A stretch of DNA of 64,000 nt from Metaphire vulgaris (taxonomy: Eukaryota > Annelida > Clitellata > Crassiclitellata > Megascolecidae), in assembly GCA_018105865.1 (NCBI GenBank), contig CM030870.1, positions 5,442,120 through 5,506,119 of the forward strand. Direction: 5' to 3'. Of this stretch, positions 17,750 to 33,712 are shown in pieces. Below the pieces are notes generated by a model, which ran no database searches, was not told the DNA's origin, and was given only the letters and a program-made list of their open reading frames with translations. Position 1 is the first letter of the stretch, and each line of letters starts with the position of its first letter. The position numbers were made by a program, and so were the translations under genes.

Positions 17750-18280
17750 GTTTTCCAAACTGCAGGTCGCGACCCAAAAATTGGTCGCAGGGCTCAGTCA
17801 AATGGGTTGCGGGTTAGCACGAACTTAGGTTCAAAAGTGTAATTTTCTAACAGAGACCATAATGCAGTGTTTATTCTAGCCACCTTGACATTGGGGGGGG
17901 TTAAATGTTTGGGGGACAAGATTTGTCTCTCCACGCTTTGGGGAGGGAATTTCCATCCCCCAAGCCAACATATACAAATTTTTGGGGGAATTTTAAAACT
18001 TTGGGGAGGGGAATTCCCCCCCCCCCAAAGGCCTAGAATAAACACTGCCATAATGTCACTAGCTTTGCAAAGTTGCAAGGATGGCCCAGATTTAAGAAAT
18101 AATAATAATTGCACTCAGCAAAAGACCAGGTCAGTCCAGGAATCGGTCAGTGAGAAACAGAAAGTTATATATTGCACCTGCAAACCATGCAACGCTTACA
18201 GTATATTAATACAATTACTGTAGTCTTATCCACTTTCAGTGCGTTACAAAAACCGCTGAAGTATTTTGTGGTTCAAAAAG
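17750..18280 (+). mobile_element. Older hAT-like element interrupted by a family A MITE
   Basis: It begins tgttttccaaactgcaggt then cgcgacccaaaaattggtcgc, a phrase typical of hAT-derived repeats. It ends near cgctgaagtattttgtgg. A homologous uninterrupted copy is at 47352-47670 and a partial one at about 18455-18540. The insertion at 17865-18047 splits it, and the empty equivalent site is visible at about 47475. Confidence 0.65.
17865..18047. mobile_element. hAT-like MITE, family A, exact 8-bp target duplication
   Basis: 183 bp from CAGTGTTTATTCTAGCC to GGCCTAGAATAAACACTG, flanked by exact ccataatg at 17857-17864 and 18048-18055. The ends plus an 8-bp duplication fit the hAT superfamily. There is no transposase, so it was moved in trans. 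Confidence 0.9.
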
Positions 18281-18730
18281 TTTCGAACGGTATCACGACA
18301 ATTCGTATATAGACTTTTGGTCTACTGATAATAGGCCAACTACAGTATCTGGGCTATGGTAAGAGTTGGTTTAGGTTAGGGTTATTGCTAGGATTATGGT
18401 TAGGTTTAGGTTTAAGTATCAAAATACGAAAACTAAATTTCATACAACAAATATGTCACAAGCCTTGCAAAGTTGTAAAAACACTAGGCTTGATTTTAAG
18501 AAATTTATTTACCTGCAATCCATACATAACTAAGTAAAACCTCACAGATTTATATGGCGCTTTGGTCGTGCAAAATGTTTTGCGAACTATTGTGTATACA
18601 GTATACTATTAATGGTCTGTGTAGCCTCTAGGCTCTAGAACCAGCACGGCTCTAAGCTTTTGAACTCACGGCTTGCCATTTGCTTGGTGCTGTGCTGGGA
18701 CTGCTTTGATTTAGACGGTTTTTGCCATTA

Positions 18731-18916
18731 CAGTGGCGGCTCCACATGGCGGGCCCGGGAGGGCGTGCCCCTATTGAGTGCCTGGCTGGCCCCTGTTGGG
18801 ACCCTATACTTAATGCTATATACATAACAACAAATGGTTGGCCGGACTTGCCCCCCATGATTAGAAGTTGCCACCCCAACGGCCCCTCCCCACTAGCCAA
18901 GTCCTGGAGCCGCCAC
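18731..18916 (+). mobile_element. hAT-like MITE, family B
   Basis: CAGTGGCGGCTCCAC start and GGAGCCGCCAC end, with an interior identical in kind to 2225-2408 (ttgggaccctatacttaatg). Confidence 0.75.
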
Positions 18917-19376
18917 GTACTGAGTGCACCATCATCACTGAACTATATTCCAAAGGTCAATGCCAGTAAACCGCAAATGTCTGGTTTAAGGACGACAGAA
19001 TAAATACGCATGTCATCAAAGCACTAGCCTACACGCAGCACTGCATAGCTTCATTAATATCCGTTAGATCGTCGGCAATACATTGGCTATCTCCAGTCGG
19101 TCAGTGTGACTTGATCAGTGTGACTCGATTTACCGGTATTACTCAATATAACAATTGAATAAATAATTTAGATCTAAGATCTACAGAAGATCTGGCAAAC
19201 TGAACGTGGTATGTATTATTTGATAATTTGGATTTGTATTCTGCGACAAGAAGCAATAGGGCCTACTTACCGGTAGATCGGTTTTGTAAAAGTGGATCAG
19301 TATTCAGTAGGATCTGTCAGGCGTGAGAATCACGAAGATTGCATTGCTGTTCATCTTCAGTGGCGTAGCCAGAAAT

Positions 19377-19378
<2 letters not shown>

Positions 19379-19450
<72 letters not shown>
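19379..19450. repeat. (AAT)n microsatellite
   Basis: About 72 bp of pure AAT repeat; the Asn-rich ORF over it is an artefact. Confidence 0.97.
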
Positions 19451-19556
19451 TTAAAAATTTTAAAGCAGTCATTGCTATTTCAAAATCAAAATATATGATT
19501 TTTGTATAAAAAAACCTTAAAATAGACTGATTTTAGGTATATGTCCCCCGTCGCTA

Positions 19557-19735
19557 CACTGTGGAAGCTCCAGGATTTGGCAAGTGGGGTGGGGGCTTTG
19601 GGGTGACAACTTCTAATCATGGGGCCAACCATTTGTTGTTAGGTATGTAGTATTAAGTATAGGGTCCCAACAGGGGGCCACTGGAGGGCCAGGCACTCAA
19701 TAGGGGGCCGGGCCCCTCTGTGGACCCACCACTGA
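19557..19735 (-). mobile_element. hAT-like MITE, family B (inverted, eroded ends)
   Basis: It contains the family B interior in reverse orientation (tagggtcccaacaggg, ccaaccatttgttgtt), with degenerate ends ctgtggaagctcc and ggacccaccactg. Confidence 0.65.
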
Positions 19736-20319
19736 CAACACTGACACTCTAGTGAGTTGGAAGCACAAGACAGTGTGACCTGCTTGACCTGGCTCTAATT
19801 CAATTTGGATTTGGTGTGCCATCGGCTGATGCCCTGAGCATTATGAATCTATGGATAGTGGCGCTATAGAAGTTGATTGATTGATTCAATTTGATCGATT
19901 GATTGATTGATATGATGAACTGCTGCCCGGTGGTATCTGAGAGTAAGATCAGTAGGGGAGAGGGAGAGAATTAGACCAGTGGGGAAAAGCATGTCCAACT
20001 GTGTCATTGTGCAAATAAGTGAGTTAAATAAGTTAAAAACTACAGGAAACTTCCCCTTGTTATGTATGGAGTGGACCAGTGGGAGTAGAGGGTGTCAATA
20101 AGCAGTGACCAGGAATTTCCCCCTCGAAATACCACACCGATTGGGTACAGTTTGACTCGAATGTCCAGAGCCAGGACATAGAGTGGCCATTTAGCCATTA
20201 TGTTCATCATCAAAAGTTAATCAAGAATAGCCTACTTGTCACGTGCATATATGACTAAACTGAGTAAATGCCAATGTCAGTAAAAATGGGTAAATACTGG
20301 TGTTTGTGTTATTTGAAAG

Positions 20320-20895
20320 ATGTCAACCACAACTGAGAACTATGACCATCAGGGTTTGGTTAGAAAAAACGTGATTATCTCCACATCCTTGGGTTTTGCC
20401 TTCTCCGCTATTTTCTACTCTTGGTTTCCACTCCATCTTCCTCCGATGCCGACCTTGATCGACCGCCTGGCGTTCACGCTCAAGTGGAACGTTCTCACCG
20501 TATTCGTCCTCCTCGCAATCATCGTACACGTAGGTAACGTACGGTTCCTGTCGGCGCAACACAATCCCTTCAAGTCCGAGGACAAGGAGAAGGTCGAGGT
20601 ACACGTTCACGTCCTTCAGAACACCCTGGAACAGTTTGTCGTAAGCTTCACCCTTCAGCTCATAACCACAGCTTGGCTCGAAGCGTCTCAGATGCAGGTC
20701 ATTCCTATTGTGGTCGTTCTGTTTGTGATTGGGCGCATACTTTTCTGGAAAGGTTACCTCGATCCGTCATACGGGCATACAAAGCGCTCGCGGGGACTGC
20801 CTCTCACTGCATACCCTAACCTGCTGATGGCAGTGTTTTGTACATACAAACTCTTTGGTAACTGCATTTTGAATGACTCTGGCTATGCCAGATAA
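20320..20895 (+). CDS. TMEM79-like MAPEG-family membrane protein
   Basis: An intronless 191-aa ORF (ATG 20320, TAA 20893-20895). It looks like the MAPEG (membrane-associated eicosanoid/glutathione metabolism) domain found in TMEM79 and relatives. About five hydrophobic segments lie near residues 16-37, 55-73, 103-122, 126-147 and 163-180. Signature-like pieces are the polar loop NVRFLSAQHNP, the HVHVLQNTLEQFVVSF helix, VVLFVIGRILFWKGYL and RGLPLTAYPNLLM. The conserved Asn-Thr-Glu-Gln helix is the region that binds thiol cofactor in catalytic MAPEG enzymes; whether this protein is an enzyme cannot be told. Codon use is more GC-rich than the flanks. AATAAA-like signals lie at 21174-21188. A retrocopy is possible, but the ORF is intact. 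Confidence 0.75.
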   Translation: MSTTTENYDHQGLVRKNVIISTSLGFAFSAIFYSWFPLHLPPMPTLIDRLAFTLKWNVLTVFVLLAIIVHVGNVRFLSAQHNPFKSEDKEKVEVHVHVLQNTLEQFVVSFTLQLITTAWLEASQMQVIPIVVVLFVIGRILFWKGYLDPSYGHTKRSRGLPLTAYPNLLMAVFCTYKLFGNCILNDSGYAR

Positions 20896-21454
20896 GCTGC
20901 CTAAACACACCAAATGATTAGCATATACCAGTAATCATGGGCATCAGAAGAAATTTTTCCAGGAGTGCAAAATTTTAAAAATCCCTGGGAAGTGCAATTG
21001 TACCTCCCAGACGCCCATGCATATAATGTAGCCTTTGTTAGTACTTTAAAATATTGTTAAATGATGAGTTACTAGCTTTCATAACGTTGTTATTCGTGAT
21101 AAGTATTATGGTAACAAGTACAGTAGCTATTTATTGTCATTACATGAAATAGTCGGAAGCATTTTAAGAAAAATAGAATAAAATAAAATTTGTTTAAAAC
21201 TTTCGCATGGCATTTCTGAGTTGTGACTCAACGAGATATTACGTGAATTTTATTAGTGTAAATAGACCTATTGTAATGTAATTATACAATTTACATACTG
21301 AGTGGGTTAAATGCTGGAAATAAATTTTTAAAACTTTAAGCCCGTTAGTGCCCCTGTGGCTTTCGACATATTAGTAATGCCTTTCATTACTTTAAATCAT
21401 GCTAAGTTAAGTTATATATGGATATATACATAATGGCATGTTGTATATACCAGT

Positions 21455-21467
21455 ATATATATATATT

Positions 21468-21511
<44 letters not shown>
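21455..21511. repeat. (TA)n microsatellite
   Basis: Near-pure TA dinucleotide repeat of about 57 bp. Confidence 0.95.
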
Positions 21512-21516
<5 letters not shown>

Positions 21517-21619
21517 GCTCATTCGCACCATGCAGTAAACAGATGACACGAAAAGAAAACCACAAAATGTGGGGCCTGGCGGTCACGTGGGTCATCAAAG
21601 GAATAAATTTTCATTTTGT

Positions 21620-22420
21620 AATGTAATGTAATGTAACAACATATTTGTATAGCCCTCTTCTGAAAGATCACTCAGAAGCGTCCTTGCAAATTACTGTATA
21701 TTAACAAAGAGATAAGTTTTAAGTCGTTTCAAAAAGAGGGCCATAGAATTAGGAGTTGCTAACACATGGCGTCAAGAGCATTCCAAAGGATAGGGCCAAC
21801 TGATTCAAAACTGGGAACATGGAAGTTTTAGGGCACACTGAGAAGACCATTGGTTTGGACCAAGACATGGCCGACCAGGGATAGAGCTAAGATGGAGTGC
21901 AAAGGTAAGATAATGGCACCATAAGAGAGAGTGACCACTGATGAAACTCAACTCGAGCAGGATAAGGCAGCCAGTAAAATAGACGTCATATAATCACTAA
22001 TGGATCACGTCTGTGACACCAGCAATCACCCTGGCTGCTGAACGAAGAACCATCTGGAGTTTATCAAGTTGATATGGAAGACCAGCAAAAAGTGAACCAC
22101 AGTAGTCAAGCCTTGAGCAAATAAATTGAATCAAAGTAGAAGCAGATGGCATGTCTATATTAATCACTAAGCTGGCGGAGATGATAGAAGCAACTTATTA
22201 AAGTGAGTTAATATGATCCATAAAGGTTAACTCAGAGTCAAGAATTATACCAAGATCACGGACAGAGGAGGAGAAAAAGAGGCAATAATAAGGCAAACTG
22301 CAAGACAAATGATCAATTTTTAAGAGCTGACTGGTACCAAACCAGATGAGCTGAGTTTTAGCTGGAGAAGCTACATCCCAAAAGCTCTGTCCTGAGACCC
22401 CATATTTATCCTGGGGTAAA
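21620..22420 (-). mobile_element. LINE (CR1/L2-type) 3' end with RT remnants
   Basis: On the minus strand broken frames read TQLIWFGTSQLL, then VRDLGIILDSELTFMDHI, then LDYCG...LFAGLPYQL and VLRSAARVIAGVTD. These are the familiar C-terminal reverse-transcriptase segments of CR1/L2-like non-LTR retrotransposons. Several stops and shifts show it is dead. The 3' end is a (TGTAA)n-type tail at about 21620-21640, also seen at 12406-12500. It is 5' truncated, as is usual for LINEs. Confidence 0.8.
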
Positions 22421-23478
22421 ATAAATGCTAGCCCCGGTTACATATTCATTACCGGTGCTGTTTTAGTGCCATAGCAGTTTTGATCAACTTGAGGAAGGAT
22501 GTTGCAATTACATGTAGTTATGACTGAAGACCCCCCCCCCATGTAAAACTTTCCAGGACCCACTTTTTTAGCCCAATACACCACACTGTTTGATCGATAT
22601 CAAGAAATGGCATATTTGGGTAAGTTGATGAGCAGATCATATTAACATAACAGTTGAAGTATTATTATTATTAACGTACTGATTAATGCGGTAACTCATT
22701 CAGCCGAACTGCATGAATACATTACAATGTTACAGTAAGGGACATTAAGTCCCTTAAGGGACATTACAGTAAGGAAGTAAGGGACATAATTTTAAAATTG
22801 CATTTGTTTCTCATACTGTAAGCAAGCTACATCATCATCATCCAAAATTCTAAATCACAAAATATTTATAGCTAACTCACATAGGCCTAAGTCTTGAATA
22901 TTAATGCTGGCCTGTGGTAAGGGTAGTCTGCCCCCAACAGAGCAACCATACCTTTAGATTACAGTAAATTTTCTGAGTAATCACAACTTGAATTCGCTAG
23001 GGGCGCTTCAGCAGAAACCCGCAGGCACTGTACCTGCTGAAAGTTTCTCACATCTGGTGTGAGAAACTTCTGGCTTCTGTAAAGCGCTCTGGACTATGGC
23101 CTTTGCCAGGCACATAGTGCTATACAAATTGACAAATATAATAATAACTTGGTTAAAACCTTGTGCACAAGACATAAAACCGGTATCAATTAAACCTTCG
23201 AATGAAAACATGGATAAAAAGACTGTTTATGCTTATTCTTAGCTGGCAATAATGAATATTTAAATAAGTTAAATGTGGCTAAAATGTTGGACGTCGAATC
23301 ACATAAAATCCAAGACAGTAGAATTTATTCTTGTGAAAAAGTACACTCTTGTATATAATTATTTTCACAGCAAAGTTCTGAATGCTCTAAACGAAAAAAC
23401 AGTCTGTAATTAATTGAGTCTTTAAACACTAATATATATATTTTGAACATTTTCAACAGTCATGTTCCGACAGTCCAT

Positions 23479-29497
<6,019 letters not shown>

Positions 29498-30732
29498 TTT
29501 CAAACGAATACTCTACAAAATCAGAAAATCAGAAAATCGGAATTCTTTTTCAACTTTTTCGACGGCAACAACTTCCGGTAAAAATATTCATATAGCGCAT
29601 AATTTATTTTCCAAAACGTTTTCGCCTTTATTGGGGTGTCGGATGGTTAAAATAAGACTTGCCTATCCAATGAGGGTCGTTCTTGGCCAGTGAGACTACT
29701 AGAAAAAGTCAGAATATTTTCAGTTCAAATGCTCTAACCATGGTGACCAATGACCATTTGGATTAAATGACAATGCACGAATAAACTCACCTTTATCTAT
29801 TTTATGGCTACTTCATACTAGGATTAAGTGCCTAGGATTAGCTACTACAGTGTTGCACTAAAAGCATTTTAGAAATTCACAAGATTTTGTTTCTTATTTA
29901 CTTACTTATTCCTCAATATTATAAAATGTGGCCCATTGTTTAAAAAATTAGATAATTTCCACATGAGCACATGAACTCCAGGGAAAGACTGAGGAAGAAC
30001 AAAATTAAATATTTGCTAAGAATTAGGTCCTTTCGAACTTTGTGAACACACAAAAGATACTAATGAAAAAGGTAAAGCCTGTTAGCCTGACAATAGATTA
30101 GAAAATACTGCGCTCGCGTGAGATGTCTATGATTCTATGTGAACGATAATTGAGAGTCAGACACATTTTTTTCTTGTAATTTTTGAGATTATCATGATTG
30201 GCGCTTTTAAAGCTTTATGTAAATTCTTATGTGAGTTATTTGTAATTTCTTAATTAGTTGGTCAGCTATATTGCCTGCTAGAACATGGATGCGATGCTAG
30301 TTAATTAATGATTCCGTTTGCCTGATAGAGACAACGATGTCAACTTTTTAAGAGACGAAACTTAAGCAAGTAAGTAAAATCTCGTGAATTCTGTAGCGTG
30401 TTTAGAAGTAGTGCTGCTGTAACTTCTGATTCTTAGTCGCTCAATCATAACACGAAATTTATATTGCCAAAAGGTAGGGTCAGTCAGGCATGGTCATTTA
30501 TTCCAAAGGGTATATGTACACTGTATGTATTATTCGTATGAGTGTATATACGTGCATATACATAGTTATTTGTTTAAATCGGAAGGCGAAAGCTGTCGTG
30601 TAATACTTTGGAAATTAAGTGTGTATTTATTTCTGATGATCTGCTATACATGTAGGCAGAATTGCTGGGACATAATTCAGTGCTTTGTTTTTGTTAATTA
30701 TGATGTTTATCTCTTATTATTCATCCACAGAA
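29498..30732. promoter_or_regulatory. RBM8A/POP1 divergent promoter region
   Basis: The region separates the RBM8A start (29497, minus) from the first recognised POP1 coding exon (30733, plus). An ETS-type site acttccggt lies at 29571-29579, about 75 bp upstream of the RBM8A ATG, and a CCAAT box (tatccaatgagg) near 29668. No TATA box stands out. ETS and CCAAT sites are common in divergent housekeeping promoters. The POP1 exon begins behind an acceptor (tcatccacag), so a 5' exon of POP1 should lie somewhere in this interval. Confidence 0.5.
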
Positions 30733-33676
30733 ATGAAAGCTGAAGACTTGGGCTGGAAACTCAAAATGGATCCGGCAAAAGTTACGGATCAAGCAGGCCA
30801 CGGAGATAAACTGATACCAGCTGCTTCAATTGGTATTAATTTTTGTTTTATCTTTTGATTATGTGATGACTTTGTAGAGTGGTGCTGGCTCGAATTAATT
30901 ATAAGTTTTTGCAGCTCCAGTTTATCCAATGCAGTTGTAATATGAACTCACTATTTGTTAGTGTTGGGAACTTTGCAGGTTCCATTTTAATAACTCCATG
31001 CCGTATTAAAATCTGGAATTTTGATTTAATTGGAATCTTGCAGAAATCTGTCTTCTGAAATATAATAATTATTATTATTTAGACAATTTATATAGCTCCT
31101 TGCACATGGCGTCTACCAAAGTCAAGGGCTCTGTACAATGTAAAAATAATGTAACAAGGCTTATATAATCTCCTGTTTGTGGTAAGCAATCCCATTAATA
31201 CGATTACTTTGAACTGTAAAAAGGTTGGTATGCTCCAAACAGACCTGGTAAACAGTGGTGAATGTGTTTCTGCAGCTTGACAACCACGGATTATGGATAT
31301 GACCTAGATTGAGCGCTCATGAGCAAGCTGTTGCCCTGCGCCAATCTTGTGGGTAGTGCTATAAAAATTTGACTGACTTACTCACTTATTTGCTTACTGA
31401 TTTCTATTTCACATGTGTCAAGATAAGTCTGAGGACTGGAAAGGTGCCAGTGTTAACCAAATCTGAAGACACCTGTTGAGTGTCAGCCAGTAAAAATAAA
31501 ACAGTCTGCCATCTCTGTCTATGTTAACAAGGTTTTGCTGTGTTCAAGTGATAACTGAGATTTTTATATTGTATTCTATTTGATTGTTTTTTGATTGCGA
31601 TTACTTTACCTACTTTGCTTCAGATACTGACCACATTCAAGTTGTGGCCAATGCGTAAAATATGGAAGACTGATGTTCCGGAAAGTTGCCTTTTAAAATT
31701 CATTTGTTTTAGTTAAAGAATTTCTGAGTGAATAAGTGTCTGTTTTGTTCATTTCTTCAGAAATCAATGTTGTCAAGTTTCTCGAAAGTCGAAGCCGAGA
31801 GATGGAGGCAATGCGCCAGAGCGCGGCGCTCGTCAGCACAAACGCGCGCGTCATGCAGCAGCTGCCGCGTCACATGCGACGCCGTGCCGCCAGTCACAAC
31901 GTCAAGCGCCTGCCGCGACACCTGAGACTGGAAGCCGAAAAGGAGGTGGCGTCGCCTTTTGCTGATTTAATTTTCATCACCTGGGATGCGTTTGGGATGG
32001 ATGGGACCCTCTTGCTCTTTTGTCCCTCGAAATTTTAGGCTTGGACCCTTTTTCTTTTGCTCCAGTCATTGCCTTAATAAGGCAGAGATGTAAGACTTAG
32101 CCCACTTCAGAATTCATGGTTACATGTTTAATTGTGTATCTTTTCAAATGGTGTATCCATATCCATACCCGGCCTATTTGGCGTTGTGCGACCGGTTCTC
32201 TTCAGAACACCGAAGTTAAGCAACGTCAAGCGCGGTTAGTACTTGGATGGGTGACCATCCCGGGACCTAATCGTGGTGCTGGCGGCCAACCAAGCCGTTC
32301 ATCGCTTAGGCGTCGATAAATTGGTAGCAGCGTCAAGCCGCGAAGGTAAAACGCAGGTCTAGAGAAAGTAATGGCAACCTACTCTAGATTAATGGTGTAA
32401 AGCTACCTGGGTCGCTGCTTGCCTAGTTCTGGAGATCAGCGCCGGAAACCCTGCGCTCGTTCGAATACGGGACTAACTTTACCTTTTATCCATATTCACC
32501 TGATATTTCTTAGAGTGTTTCTTTTTATTATACAAGAATATTTGTTAGTGGACATATGATTGCTTTGATTAGTACATTTTCACATGATATTAAAGTAAGT
32601 ACTTGAAAGTATTGAACGTTTTTTGTCGTGTGCTTTGAAACAGTCGAAGAAATCTGGGGGCTCGGCCGTGGCAAAGCGACCCTCGAGGCGCCATCGTCGT
32701 CGCCCCCGTTGTCTCCTCGAGGAATACGAACGACGCAAAGCGCAAACACGTGTGGCTTGAGACGCACATCTGGCATGCGAAGAGGTTTCACATGGCAGAA
32801 ATGTGGGGGTATAAGATCCCTCTGCACGCGAATGACCGTGGGGTTCGTGCTGCCTACAGGGACTCTGTCAACCGATGCCTGCTTTTTGTGAGTAATTGAA
32901 ATCGGCGATTTGTCTGCAGAATTTGCCAGATTTGAATTTTATTGTTGAAGTTCTTAGAAAATATTATCTTGAACGCGGTTTTCTACGGTTATTTTGGGAG
33001 TCAAATTGCAGATGACTGGGAATTTTCAACCAGTTTTTCTGTGATTTTTCTCGTACATTTACGTGTGAATTTAGAAATGTGTTGGTTTGTAGGATCTGTC
33101 TTATTACTGCTGCATTGAGGTCAGTGGAAATCGTGAAACACTTCTAACGAAACTGTCAAGACTCACGAGCCCAGATATTGGTAAGCATAGAATATTACTT
33201 ATTATGATTAGAAGTATTAGTGATGGTAATAATAGTGATAGTGGTGGTTGTAGTAATGATAGTAGTGATAGTATTGGTAGTAGTAGCAGTAGTAGTTGCT
33301 GTAGTTGTAACAGTAGCATGATCAGTAGTAGTAGTTTATTAAGTGCATTAGAACCTAATGTTAGTCACATTACAGAGTGAAATTGTTCTAAGAAAAACAA
33401 AACTAGAAAGATAAAGCATTTTCTGTGGTTTTGACTTTTCTTTAATATTTGCCTTAAATCATACTTTTACTCTTGTCTAACATTGCAACTGAATTTATCT
33501 AGAGCTTAAATTTTGCTTCTTCTGGTTTCATGAAAGAATCAGCATTGGTTGATTTCAAAGACAACATTTTCTAATCAGCATCATCTAATAATGCGGACAG
33601 TTTTAAAAAGTGAAGGAATTTCTAATTTATTTTTTATTCTGCCTGGTTCATTATTATTAATTATTATTAATTATAG

Positions 33677-33712
<36 letters not shown>

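Larger units (their letters stand above)
15413..20319. other. CAPSL 3' region and repeat-rich intergenic DNA
   Basis: No exon is seen. The first kilobase is probably CAPSL 3'UTR (AATAAA near 16225 and 16776). A G/C-rich inverted-ended repeat lies at about 15545-15775 (gggcgccca ends, related to 20936-21023). Further on are a hAT-like element carrying gtcgcgaccc (about 17750-18280) with a nested family A MITE, two family B MITEs, and an (AAT)n tract at 19379-19450. Confidence 0.6.
20896..23478. other. Intergenic: LINE 3' end, TA repeat, RBM8A 3' side
   Basis: Apart from the LINE remnant (21620-22420) this stretch holds an inverted-ended repeat at 20936-21023, SINE tail at 21340-21400, a (TA)n tract at 21455-21511, and SINE-like fragments near 23080-23130. 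The RBM8A stop is at 23479 on the minus strand, and a minus-strand AATAAA lies at 23324-23329. Confidence 0.65.

Noticed and set aside
20323..20610. Minus-strand ORF inside the MAPEG gene
   Set aside because: Shadow of the plus-strand gene; no family resemblance.
32168..32290. A functional 5S rRNA gene
   Set aside because: Many differences from 5S and fusion to a dispersed 3' module repeated elsewhere point to a SINE.
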